DNA of 64,000 nt from Hordeum vulgare subsp. vulgare (Eukaryota; Streptophyta; Magnoliopsida; Poales; Poaceae). Under the pieces are notes generated by a model. The model worked only from the letters and a program-made list of their open reading frames with translations, did not search any database and was not told where the DNA came from. How positions within the stretch are numbered: the stretch's first letter is position 1; each line of letters opens with the position of its first letter. The stretch lies in NCBI RefSeq assembly GCF_904849725.1, contig NC_058520.1:398673993-398737992 (forward strand), given 5' to 3'. Of the stretch, positions 32,303-43,059 are shown one piece after another. The translations under genes and the position numbers were made by a program.

Positions 32303-35300
32303 ATAGTGCCGCCCTCACGAAGATGAGCAAGGCCCTGTCTACTTGGAGAAGCGTGGTGAAGAGAATGATTGACAAAGGTGATAGTTATGAGAAGATCAAG
32401 GCGAAAAATCCTTCGATCGGCGAAGATGACTACAAGGAGTTCAAGATCAAGTGCGAGAGCAACGCAACTGCGGAATCACGTCAATGGGGGAAAGAAATGA
32501 GGGAGTTGAACTTAGGGGTCCACCAACTCGGTCCCGACGGTTACAGAGTGGCGGAACCTGTATGGGACAAGGAGGACGCGGAGCGTGCCGAGCAAGGCCT
32601 ACCACCCCGCTTCGAGAAATACGGTGACAAGCAGACGAGGAACTATGTCGGGGCCCGGTACAAGGTGGACCCAGTAACAAAGGAGCTTACCACGGATGCG
32701 AAGACCAGGGCGCTTGAGCGTGTTCTGGTAAGGAATACACCGCACGTAATTAGCTCCATATGGTTGCATTCTAATTAATGAAGCCAAATTTCTAAATGGT
32801 TCATTCCTTCCGCAGGACACTGAAAGCAGTAGCACGGGGTCGTCTCAGAGCTCCCATTGGGACACCAATTTAAATAGGGCGTTTAACATAATGAAAAGCA
32901 AGGATAAGTCCGGTAAGCCTTCGTCAGCTGGTCGTGTGGCCGGCAAAGGCTTGTCCACGAAATGGTCGTCATACTATAACGCTGGTGGGCGAAAGGAGAG
33001 AAATACCAACTTGGAAAGCCAGTCGCGCGAGGTTGAAGAACTCAAGGCAAAAGTGGCGCGGATTCCAGAGATGGTCCAAGAGCTAGTGAACACCAAGTGG
33101 GAGGGGTGATCACCGCCATTGTGCCTACCTTGATTGAGGGGCTGCAGGCGTGGATTGCGGGCGGCCAACAGGGGCCGCCCCCGATTCCCAGCTTCACGGC
33201 CAGCAACTCGCACAACGCGCAGGCGACGCCATTGGTGTCTCCGGCGCCGGCGCCATTGGTGTCTCCGGCACCGGCCGGCACCTCGGCAGCAAGCGGCCCC
33301 TCCGTCACTTGCACGCCTGCCGTTGGCGGTGCCTCGACATTAGCCAAGCTAGATGCCATCATGGTAACTAGACCTCTCTCGGCCGATGACTTCATCTCCT
33401 TGCCTTTGACTGGGCATCCCCTGACGCCCTACATGTTTTCGCAGGGCGCCGGCGCCGACGTTCCATGCACTCTCCTGCACTTCATGGGCGGCGAGTTGAT
33501 CGATGTCGCCAAGGGCAGAATCGTTCAACTGGCAACCCCATGTTCCACGGTAAACCGATGCCACCCACCACTTATAGGGTTCAACTGGTTCGGGTGCTGC
33601 CAGGCTGCGACGACGTGTTACCTCCGTTCCACCCCGTTTGGGCCGACAAAGATGATGTGATGACCCTCAGCGCCTGCTTAAGCTGGCCCTTGCTTTGGCC
33701 GAAGAGCCAGATTCGTTTGGGGGCGGGGGACACCACCCCACAGACAACACCGCCAGTCATGCCGGCGCCAAGCCATGGCAAGATCGCCGCAATGCTACCG
33801 GACATGCATATGGCACATGATCCGGACATGCATATGGCACAGGTTCCGGACGACGATGACGACAACGATGGTACATTTACCAAGGTCGATAAGTACTTTG
33901 CCGAACTTGGGTACGGTGAGGAATTCTTGGGGCCTCCTTCTCAAGAACCCAACCCTACAAAAGACGACCGTGATCTAGCTGGTACCGCGGAGAAACCCAA
34001 TTGCAACAGGTGTTGTCTCGCGTTTAGTTTTGAGGAGACGCCTCCAGCTGCCGCCTTCACCGAGCCTCAGATAGCCGAGGTGCGAAATATTATCAGCCCC
34101 AACACACTCAAGAAGGTGGTCTCTGAGAAGATGAACTCGATCCCATTACATCAGCAGAAGAAGGGGCGGAAAAGAAAGACTAACAAGGGTGCGAGCCAGC
34201 CGACACTGAGTATGATCCGTGCTCTGGACGGGCCACCTTCACCTAAGGATATCTCGAGGAGGGTGCATGTGGCGGGTAGGCCAATGCTACCGACTAATCT
34301 GCTCAATGCTGCAACCGGTGCTATGCGGAGTCTGCATGACAGTGTTCTTTGTTTGGAGAAGCGACGTTTCTCCGAGAATAATGTGGCATACCCGGTTTTC
34401 GTGGCCAAGGTGCCAGAGGGCAAGGGCTTTGTCGATAGCGCCATCGGGGGTATGATCGTCCTGCGGTTTGCTGACATCTTCGCTATGTTTAACCTTCATC
34501 CGCTGCACTACGCCTTCGTTCGGCTATTTTCGCTGAGTATGGAGATGCGGATCATTAGAGACAAGACCCCGGACCTAGTGATAGTCGACCCCTTCTATAT
34601 GCGTGCCAAGATCTTGGGCAGCGCTGGGGACCGGCAAGTCGCGAGTTCATACCTCGAAGGCGTCATTCTGGCAAACTCAGAAAAGGATAACTTCCTCGTG
34701 CCTTACTTTCCCTGGTAAGTTATCCCCTCATCGCCCCGTAACATATGATTTCTTAGATTTTGATCGTCCTTTTTTTTCTAAGATTTCGTGTTTTGTGCAG
34801 TGACACACGTTGCACACTCATCCTCTTAAGCCTAAAATATTCCACGGCCACGTATTTCGACTCGGACCGTCAGTCAAAAAAAGACTACACAAATATCAAG
34901 AAAGTTCTTGATGAAGCTCTTCCCGGCTACGCTATATCTGGAGGCACCTTCAGCAGGACAAGTCTTAGGCACGGCAAGCACGTGTTCACCCACAATACGA
35001 CGTTCGCTTGCGTGAAGCAGCCGCCTGGCAGTCAGAAGGATGCCTACTACGCCCTCCATCACATGCCGGCGATCATACGGGACAGTAATCACCTTCGGCT
35101 ACCAAATAATCTCAAAGATTGGGCCGCACGCTTGTCGGCAATCTAGGATGCGGACATCAGACAAGAATTCTTTCGCATCCAGTCGGAGTTTGCGGAAATC
35201 ATCCTTCAAGATGTCCTTCGTACCTCGGGGCAGTTCTACCTCAGATCTCCGCTGTCCAATAGTGAGATAGATACAATTCTACAAATGTTGGCTGACAACG

Positions 35301-35365
35301 ACCGCAATTTCATGACCATCACGAAAGCATGCGGCTTCATCCACGTTCCCGTGAATCACTACTAA
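32281..35365 (+). pseudogene. second CACTA ORF (TNPA/Transposase_24-like N-part, Ulp1-like C-part)
   Basis: Exon 1 runs to about 32727 (STWRSVVKRMIDKGDSYEKI, EDAERAEQGLPPRFEKYGDK), a Transposase_24-like region. A probable 88-bp intron (32728-32815, GTAAGG...CGCAG) leads to an exon with a helical stretch (SREVEELKAKVARIPEMVQE). A frameshift near 33108, a Pro/Ala-rich linker, another shift near 33520 and an acidic linker (DDDDDND) follow. A second intron (34715-34800, GTAAGT...GTGCAG) joins to the protease-like end. This shows CTLILLSLKYSTATYFDSD and CVKQPPGSQKDAYYALHH, where Ulp1/C48 peptidases normally have the catalytic His and Cys; here neither is in place. A stop lies at 35144-35146. The normal stop is at 35363. 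Confidence 0.8.
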
Positions 35366-35558
35366 TTCATGTTGCAATATTAAACTTTAATGAACTAGTA
35401 TGTCTCTTTGGTTTGGACAGTCATTCAACTTATATATAATCGATGCTATTTATTAGTAGGACCATGAATCGTGCTGTTATAGTTGTAATATTAAACTTTA
35501 ATGAACTTGTATATCTCTGTGAATTGCTACTAACATTTTGTTTGGCTAGTGCATAGAG
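35366..35558 (+). other. short non-coding spacer between CACTA ORFs
   Basis: Contains two near-identical 'gttgcaatattaaactttaatgaac'-like segments about 110 bases apart (about 35380 and 35486), a small direct duplication. Nothing coding is seen. Confidence 0.5.
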
Positions 35559-35813
35559 ATGCCGTCGTATGTTGGGTACAAGGGTAAGGTTCCCGGAGTC
35601 TACGACGACTGGTAGGAGTGTCGGAGACAGGTTCACCGATTCAGCGGTAACAGTTACAAAGGGTACACCACAAGGGCGGAGGCGGAAGTTAGATACGCAC
35701 GCTATCTAGCGGGAGAGAGGAGGGAGCGTTGGAGGAACCGGATGAAGACCAGTTTCATTGCGATTATGCTCATCGTGATGACCGCAACTCTCTTCTATGT
35801 GATGGTAGTTTAG
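35559..35813 (+). pseudogene. small CACTA ORF: viroplasmin/RNase H1 N-terminal-like domain plus a membrane segment
   Basis: Starts MPSYVGYKGKVPGVYDDW, hits a TAG (35613-35615, likely from a GAG Glu codon), then continues ECRRQVHRFSGNSYKGY and TTRAEAEVRYARYLAGE. The Y-V-x-Y-K-G-x-x-P-G-V-Y...W-x-E-C...V..F.G..YK.Y.T..EAE pattern is the nucleic-acid-binding 'hybrid binding' domain found at the N-terminus of eukaryotic RNase H1 and in caulimovirus P6. The C-terminus is a single hydrophobic helix (FIAIMLIVMTATLFYVMVV) after a basic stretch, so the product would be a small tail-anchored membrane protein. No RNase H catalytic domain follows. It lies after the second ORF, before the 3' subterminal repeats. 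Role in transposition unknown. Confidence 0.75.
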
Positions 35814-36060
35814 ATGGTCGATATCGACTTGTAATGTGAAGACAAACTCGCTACTCGCGGTCTCGAGACTTGTAATGTTCTAACTTTGTTCGGTATTTTA
35901 AATTCGGAGACTAATATGATGAATTGTATTCGGAGACTAATCTTCTATTGTACTCGATAAATCTGTTGTTTATATGTTGTGCTATCTATATTCTGTGCAA
36001 TAATATATTTTGTAATCTGTGCAAATATCAGAAAAAATAAAATAAATACCTAATATTCAT
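35814..36060 (+). other. CACTA 3' untranslated region
   Basis: AT-rich with AATAATATATT and AAAAATAAAATAAATA possible poly(A) signals near 36000-36045. No ORF. Confidence 0.5.
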
Positions 36061-36488
36061 ACTAGTGGCGCATCACTCAACACACTAGTGGTGCACTTCA
36101 AAAGCACACTAGTGGCGCATCGTCAACTAGTGCGCCATTAGTAAGCCAGAGCATATGGGTATATATGGCCCTGGGAGGCATACTAATGGCGCACCATAAG
36201 CTATACTAATGGCGCACCAGGATCTATACTAATGCCGCACCAGGATCTATACTAATGGCGCACCGGGATCTATACTAATGGCGCACCGGGATCTATACTA
36301 ATGGCGCACTACTTGGTGCACCATTAGTATACCAGATACTAATGGCACACCGTGAGAAATATACTAATGGCGCACTTGTGGTGCGCCATTAGTAAGAAAA
36401 TCTAATGGCGTGATGCTAGTGGCACACCTATAGTGCGCCACTAGTAGCCAAAATAGGTGCGCCATTAGCATGCCTTTTCCTAGTAGTG
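36061..36488 (+). repeat. CACTA 3' subterminal repeats and terminal inverted repeat
   Basis: A dozen or so copies of ACTAATGGCGCACC in both orientations, including a short tandem run with a spacing of about 26 bp near 36180-36305 ('ggatctatactaatggcgcacc'). It ends in the inverted terminal CACTACTAGGAAAAGGC. Confidence 0.92.
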
Positions 36489-36491
36489 TGA

Positions 36492-37007
36492 AGGGTGCTA
36501 GCGGGAGCCGGCATATGGAAAATAGACAAACTATGGGTTCACTAAACCTGCTTCATTGAAGCTTGACTCGCACCTGATCAGTCGGTCTAAACAACTCAGG
36601 CTGTTGCAAAAGCCTTCCTAGGGTAGCACTAGAGTCTTGTAAGCTCGTTCTACCCTGTCGTGACTCATTGAGCAGGCAACCTTTATGACTACAAAGTATC
36701 TTTGTAGCATAGCTAGGAGTTTTATAAAAAACATTCTAAACCGCCGTGTCTCACTGAGACGACTTATCATTTCTTCTCAAACAAACATGGGAAATGATTG
36801 TCTGTCAAAATATGGCAAAACCGCCTAGTAAGGCGACTCATATTAATGAAAGGGTGAGACTTCAAAGTCAGCAAAAGGTACAGTTGTATCACACTATTGT
36901 TTCCGTCTCTAGCCTATTACATGGCTCGGAAGGCCATAACATGTGAAATAACCCGGCATTGGATGTTTAAACTAATTTCCACGGGTGATCTTCAAGTAAC
37001 TCCTCGC
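36492..37007 (+). other. Tat element 3' internal region, between the CACTA and the antisense gene
   Basis: Continues 29050-29514 after removal of the CACTA. No ORF is supported on either strand apart from the end of the antisense gene. Confidence 0.6.
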
Positions 37008-40000
37008 TCAAGCCGCCTCTGGATTATCCTTCCTCGAGATTTCGCCATCTTGGATCTGAAAGTCGCCCAATTTCCAATTGCAATTGGTCAAGGCATGGAA
37101 CTCATTCTCGTCAGTCAAGATGGTGGATAGATCGGCATCAGAGTCAAAAGGATGCTTACGGCGCTGCGGAATGAGAACAGTGATTTCATATGAAGGAGAA
37201 GTAACCCGCTTGCTGTGCTCATCATAAGCTGCCTGATATTTGGTTAAATCCAGGTCGGCTGCTAGTTGAGTCGCTGCGAAGCGAGATTCTTTCACACAAT
37301 GATGGGAATCTTCTTTAGTAAACTCTGACCCGTCGTCTTTATACTCTGGAAATCCCCTAATCACTTCCTCCGGCTTATGCTGTGGAGCATAGGCCAAGCA
37401 CCGACTCCGGGTGGTTAGTGCTCCTTTCTGGGCGGCTGACCTTTTCAGCTCTTCTATTTGGGGTGGCAGCGTGGACAAGCATCCCAGCATATACTTGATT
37501 GATTTTATGGGCTCTTTGTCGCCCATAACGGCCTTCATAGTCATCACACCACCAGTGTACAGTTGCTCTGTCAAGGTATAGATTGCCTTCAATTTCAAAA
37601 TACAATCATCCTGAAGAGTGGCGGCTCGAGGACCCGCAGTAAAGATGCACGATCATAAGTCACCAAAAGATCTTACAACATGACTTTAGAAGGAAATGGT
37701 GGATACTTACCAAACACAGCATGACCCATCTTTGAGATATAATGTTTTAACCCGGACAGTTGTTGCACGATGGCTTTCATATTCTCTTCGGCCTGTTCCC
37801 CCCTTTTCAGTAAAGTGGCTTGCTCAGTGTTGGCTTTGTTCTCAAGCTCTTTGTGTTGTGCCTTCATTTTCTCCATATCAGCCAGTCCAAGCCGAAGCTT
37901 CTCTTCAAATTTAGCTCGAGCGTCTTGCTGCTCAGCCATACTTTACTTCAAACCGGCCACAGTTGAGTCGGCCCGAGTCAACGATTCCTACAAACCATCA
38001 GGGCAAAGCAAGTTTCATGCACATTGCAAGCAACATCCCGGACACTTGGGGGCTAATGTATGATTCATTTTTTCTAAGGTAATACCTTAAAGCAAGATCC
38101 GACTCATCTGTAAAAAGATGACCCGGCCCTTGCGGGCTACAGTTTGAAGCTTTCCTCAAATATATGCTAAAGTCCCGACTCATCTTTAAAAAGATGACCC
38201 GGCCCTTGGGGGCTACAGGTTGAAGCTATCTTCAAATATATGCTAAAGACACGACTAATCTTTAAAAAGATGACCCGGCCCTTGGGGGCTACAGGTTGAA
38301 TCTTTCTTCAAATATATGCTAAATACCTGACTCATCTTCAAAAAAAAGATGACCCGACCCTTGGGGGCTACAAGTTGAAGAATTCTTCAAGTACAAACTA
38401 AAAGATCCGGCTCATCTTTAAAAAGATGACCGGGCCCTTGGGGGTTACAGGTTGAAGCTTTCTTCAAGTACAAAGTAAAAGATCCGGATCATCTTTAAAA
38501 AGATGACCTGGCCCTTGGGGGCTACAGGTTGAAAGTTTATACAAAGCACGATTCGTCACAGATGACTCGCCCTTTGGAGGGCTATGGGAGGACATGTCAA
38601 GAAGGTTAACAGGTATCATACCTCATGTTTTCTTTGCATCATGTGAACCAAGCTTTTTTCCATTTCATGGATCGTCTCCAGGCGGCTCACAAAACTAGAG
38701 TATAGTTCATCAAACTCCAGCTTCTCAAAATTGGGAAGCTTCAGTTTGGTCATGTCCTTCTCTGCAAATAATGGGGCATCTTTGGGTGCATGATTGGTTA
38801 AAACCATGGAGGCAGGTTTCGAAAAACTGGTATGAGTGACGGCGACTGGATCTGGGTTAGGCATCAAGTCTTCAACCGCCTTGTGAGAACTTGGTGGATT
38901 GAGGTTTTCAGTTAACTCCTTCTGAGGACTTGGAAGTTCCTCCCGAATGTGAGGGAAATCATCAAAGGCCTCGGCATGAGTCTCAGCCGGTTCGTCTTGA
39001 GCTTTTGTGATGGAAGTACTCATTCCCAATATTTCAGCCACCTTGGGCGCGGATCATGACTCGCTCGTTTTCCTCTTCTTCGCTTGAGCCTTGCGGACCA
39101 ATGGTAAATATGTTGAAATAGAAACACTGGTACCCAAAAGAGCATGTTGATGAAAGAACTTACCCTTGAAGGCGGATCAATGGGGGAAGAGCTGAGGTAG
39201 CTGAGTCGCCAGATGAAGGAGGTGAAACCTATTGGATGTAGGATTTAAAGATTGAGTATATCGTGATAATGATTTGCACAAGAAGAAAGGACGTTTAAAA
39301 AAATGTACCTCGCTCTGTCGTTTACGGCCAGCCGTTTTATCGGGCAAGAGGTCCCCAGAGTGGCTACGAGTATGACGTTTGGGCGCAAAACTCGCCTTCT
39401 TAAAAAGGAGATCGGGATCCACATAAGCATTCGGGTGAGATAGGGGAACTTCCCTACAGATTTGCCTTGCCGGCTTGGGAGGAGAAGAGTTTGAGTCAAA
39501 AGAAATGGAAATTACCTCGACGTATTCATTTGGGCTCTCTATGTCTTCGTCCTATAAATAGAAGCGGCAAAGCATGAGTACAAATTAGATTAAAATAATA
39601 AATACAAAGAGCATTTTCCTCTCATTGTTCCTCGGCGATCCGAGACTCGCCCACAACGGATGACTCCTTTGTGGTGGCCTTGCCCCTGGTTTTCTTCTTC
39701 TTTGGGGCGGGTTTCGGTGCTTTCTTGATGACGGTTTTGGGTCTTCGGTTCTAGAAGGCCGAACCCCTCCGATCGATATAATTAAAGCCCGGATCAGAGA
39801 CAAGCCTGAGTATATTAAAATCTAGAAGGGCGAGTTGTGATGTTTTACCTCTGGAGCCGGATTAGAAGCGCAGAAAGGTTTTTACCCGATCTTGGAGCAG
39901 TTTTCAACATGCTCACCACTTAACTTCTTCACAATTTCAACAATGTCTTCTTCTTCAAGCCTCACGTGGTAAAAGCATTGTGGGTGGTTTAATTCGCCAT

Positions 40001-40733
40001 TAAACTCACACAGTAAGCCGTCCCGGCGGCTCAAGGGCATAATTCTCTACTCCACCTAACAACGTATCAGATCGATACCGGTAAGACCGTTGGCGGTTAA
40101 GGCCCTAAGCTTTGCAAAGACGTGGACGAATGAAGCTTCTTCTTCCTCAGTTAGCTTTTCAGGCAGCTTGAAATCCATGGGCAGGCGTTCCTGCCTAAAG
40201 CCTGGTAAGGGGTTCTCATTGGATGGAGAGGTGTCACGGCAGTAAAACCAAGTTTTTGCCCAACCCTTGGGGTGACTCGGTAGTGCAGCAGCTGGGAACC
40301 AGCATTCTCGTCACCTCTGGATATTAATACCTCCAAGATCTAGGCAGGGCCCATTGGCAAACTCCGTTTGGCGGTTCAAATAAAAGAACTTCCTGAACAA
40401 AAGTACAGTAGGCTCTATCTGCAGATAAGCCTCGCAGAACACTTGGAACTGGCAAAGGTTGCTGAAGGAATTTGGGCCTAAGTCTTGGGGACGGAGGTTT
40501 AAGAAATGCAAGGCGTCCCTGAAGAACTTTGAGCCGGGTGGTGTAAAGCCTCGCTAGAGGTGATCAGTAAAAACGACTACCTCCCCTTCGACGGTTTGCG
40601 GTCGTTGCTCCCCTAGGGCGGTTCGCCAGTCGATCGTTTATTGCGGCACGAGATTTTCCACTTTCACGAAGTTTGCAAGGTAGGCGTCGTCAACTTCTGT
40701 TGGTAACCAGTTGCACTTAGAGATGGAACCCAT
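37008..40733 (-). pseudogene. spliced antisense gene of the Tat element (Transposase_28 / 'gypsy type transposon' family)
   Basis: Starts MGSISKCNWLPTEVDDAYLA at 40733 on the strand opposite gag-pol. The N-terminal part has GSKFFRDALHFLNLRPQDLG, NLCQFQVFCEAYLQIEPTV and FRKFFYLNRQTEF. A frame change near 40320 leads to a DTSPSNENPLPGFRQ-like and FKLPEKLTEEEEASFVHVF segment. Then come Lys/Pro-rich (about 39640-39770) and acidic regions, a helical segment (38616-39041), a coiled coil (MAEQQDARAKFEEKLRLG with Leu/Glu/Lys heptads, 37673-37939) and a final exon ending at 37008. Candidate splice signals are visible: donor GAG-GTATG near 38620, acceptor TTTGTAG near 37993, donor GGTAAGTATCC near 37712. 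Stops at about 40640 and 40554 mark it as dead. Function in the family is unknown. Confidence 0.72.
38050..38545 (+). repeat. tandem repeat, about 77-bp unit, six copies plus a degenerate seventh
   Basis: The marker GATGACCCGGCCCTTGGGGG starts at 38117, 38193, 38269, 38348, 38425 and 38502, giving periods of 76-79 bp. Each unit holds a CATCTTTAAAAAGATG palindrome and a G-rich 'cttgggggctac' resembling the polypurine tract. It lies in what looks like an intron of the antisense gene. Tat-lineage 3' regions are known to grow such repeats, some of which become satellites. Confidence 0.9.
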
Positions 40734-41731
40734 GACTACAAGCTTAAAAAATGGGGGCTGAGATCTGCATAAGAATGATTGGCGGGTCATAAGGACCTAC
40801 AAAGTGGTGACTCACCAGCCAATAGCTGGAAAAATATTTAAAAGGACATTGTGACTCGTCACGGCACCAAGGGCGGGTTATGTTTCTAAAATTTCCCTTA
40901 GCAGATTTCTAGTCGAGGATAAACACGTTTCCAATACCATGACAGAGTTCACAGATCTACGGGTGATTTTATTGACGAAGATAACTTGCCAAAATAAACA
41001 CAAGGATACTGTGGAGCTGTGTGGTGGTCCTGTGAAACCATGGGGGAAACAACAGATCTATCGAGGAGTGTTGATGGGACTACCGCAGTTCTTTGCTATA
41101 AGGCGAGATCTAAAAACAATGCCTATGCGGATCGATGTTGCAAATATGCAAATACTCGAGGGGTTCCGGTGCTGCCCTAAGAACCGGGGAAGTTTGGGAT
41201 TTGGACCTACGAGAGGACAAAGAGTTACCTGATGAATCGGGGCGACGACGGAAGCAGGCCGCGGAGGTTTAAGTCAAAGACCGCGCCCAGATCAGTCCGA
41301 GAGGCAGGAGGTCCAAAGCAGAGGTTCGATGACGGCATGACGTTCGTAACGCGAGCTTGAGGAAGAAGACGCACTGGATGAGATGGAATAAAGGTAGGTG
41401 GGGATATCCCTTTCCCCCTGTGGCTTAGGGCGAAAATTGAAACGGCAGGCGCGGGAGTCAAGGAGGCGCTTTGAAAATTGGAAATGATGGCGCCTAGATT
41501 CTCGAGATGACAGGATAAGACAAAATATCCGTTGGAAATGACGTCATCAAGATCCATGGAATAGTGGAGATGATGACATCACGCATGAAAGACTTAGCGA
41601 TACAGGCGAATTATTAAGATTGGTGGCTTGTCACTCGTTGAAGGAGAAAGGTCAGAGATCATGTGTGATTCGCTGTAGACAGGTATGAAAGTTTATTGGT
41701 GTCAATGAATTCAAGTCAATCTGGGGCCTAA
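40734..41731 (+). other. Tat element region between the antisense gene start and the 3' LTR
   Basis: Probably includes the promoter and leader of the antisense gene (minus strand). A purine-rich stretch at 41636-41650 and 'aatctggggcctaa' directly before the LTR is the likely, decayed polypurine tract. ORFs 40939-41232 (+) and 41225-41557 (-) show no recognisable family. Confidence 0.5.
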
Positions 41732-42266
41732 TGTTGGGGATGTTACCCGCGGTATGACCCGCCCTATTGGGTCGGGTCAGGTGAATGACGATTCAACGTT
41801 CATAATCAAGATAGATATTGGCCCAGGTTTGAGGTGCAAGGAGAACTTCAATGGAGAGCCGGTCGGGCACATGAGCCTGGATGGCCGTTCGAGATCTATG
41901 GAGAAGATAAGTCGCCGTGGCCATTTCCTTGCTTCGAAGACACGACGGTTTAGAGATGTGGCAGGCCACGATTTGTAATGTAGCATGGACTTTTGTAAAA
42001 CCTAGGGCCTCGACCTGTATATAAAGGCGGGTTCCTAGGGCATATAGGTTAAGTTACAATCCATCGAGAGCTAGGTTAGGTGAGTTATGCCCTCCTTGTA
42101 ATCGATTCCACCATCAATATACACAAAGCAGGACACCATCAGAGGGGCCGAACCTGGGTAAACCCGAGTCTCGCTTCCGCTCAACCCCTTTGAGTCGCCA
42201 CCAAGGTGCGATGGCTCCAACACTAAGTCCTTTCACGAGGACATCTGCCGTCACAAAACCACGACA
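41732..42266 (+). repeat. 3' LTR of the Tat element (535 bp)
   Basis: Begins TGTTGGGGATGTTACCCGCG and ends CCACGACA. Differs from the 5' LTR by scattered substitutions and a short deletion near 42133 (about 13 bases of 'taggcttttacctccat' are missing). Confidence 0.93.
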
Positions 42267-42271
42267 CTAAG

Positions 42272-42909
42272 GGTGTTGGTTTGTGCAAATAATAGTGCAT
42301 ATAGCTTCATACACAAGCAATGGAGTTACGTTATTGGGCTGGTTTGTACATCCAGGTATGTCATAGGAATATTTTACCGTGGAACTGGAAGCCAAATTTC
42401 AGCCACGACAAAGACTTTGGTGTGGACAAAATTTGCAGTATGGAAAAAATTCCTAGTGTAGACAAAGTTTTCGGTTTGGACAAAAATATCAGTCTAGCGT
42501 TGTGATAGCCTCGCATAATAGGGATGTTAGACAGATAATTTTGTCCACACAAAAAACTTTGTCTAGACTCAGAATTTTGTCTAGACTGAGAATTTTGTCC
42601 ACAACGAAGTCTTTGTCGTGACTAAAATTTGGCTTCGAGGACCAGGCCAATATCTTAATTCCATTACTTGCATGCAAAGCTATATGCATTACTATTTGCA
42701 CAAGCCAACAATATTTTCATGCCTTGTTGTTTAGACGATTAATATATGCATTCTTTAGTAGTTTTGGCTCTTCTTGGCCGCAAAATTCAGATATACTCTT
42801 TTGTTTTCTCATGCATGAGTCTTCATGTGTGGCAAAAAAATCGGTATGGGTCTACACTGCCCATACTATTGATAATACTGTATCAATATTCAAATTTTAG
42901 AGATATTCA
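42272..42909. repeat. foldback element: inner left arm, loop and right arm
   Basis: Inner left arm 42272-42496, loop 42497-42528, right arm 42529-42909. Pairs include GTGCAAATAATAGTGCATAT with its near-complement at 42680-42705, and GAAGCCAAATTT...CACGACAAAGACTT with the complement at 42607-42638. Adding 21704-21892 restores a hairpin with arms of about 380-415 nt. No coding. This is likely a MITE or foldback transposon; its family and target duplication were not resolved. Confidence 0.85.
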
Positions 42910-43059
42910 GGTATATTATCAATATTCGGCTATAAATCATCCGTGCCCGAATACTTTATAGTCATATCAATTCATATTCTAAGATATTTGGATATTATGG
43001 TTATGATCTTTTATATGATTGGTTTGTCGTGTCCGGCAATATCCATATGATCTGTGTGA

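Larger units (their letters stand above)
29518..36488 (+). mobile_element. CACTA (En/Spm-type) DNA transposon, 6971 bp
   Basis: The terminal inverted repeats read CACTACTAGGAAAAGGGC at 29518 and the complementary GCCTTTTCCTAGTAGTG ending at 36488. They are flanked by the 3-bp duplication TGA (29515-29517 and 36489-36491). Subterminal regions are packed with copies of an ACTAATGGCGCACC motif in both orientations. It carries a truncated TNP2-type transposase, a second multi-exon ORF with a cysteine-protease-like end, and a small viroplasmin-like membrane ORF. Clean ends and an exact 3-bp duplication indicate a real insertion, but the coding region is damaged. Confidence 0.97.
21893..42266 (+). 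mobile_element. Tat-lineage Gypsy retrotransposon with antisense gene, carrying a CACTA insertion
   Basis: LTRs at 21893-22441 and 41732-42266 are in the same orientation. The flanking 5 bp are ATAAG (21888-21892) and CTAAG (42267-42271), one mismatch apart. Without the CACTA (29518-36488) it is about 13.4 kb. Domain order is gag, protease, RT, RNase H, a second archaeal-type RNase H, integrase, then a long 3' region with tandem repeats and a gene on the opposite strand. An extra RNase H between RT-RH and integrase, and an antisense gene before the 3' LTR, are hallmarks of the Tat lineage (as in maize Grande). Many stops and frameshifts make it inactive. Confidence 0.92.

Noticed and set aside
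33581..33883. Minus-strand Ser/Ile-rich ORF
   Set aside because: Shadow of the acidic linker and DMHMA repeat in the second CACTA ORF.
38050..38545. CRISPR-like array
   Set aside because: Units are contiguous tandem copies without unique spacers, inside a plant retrotransposon.
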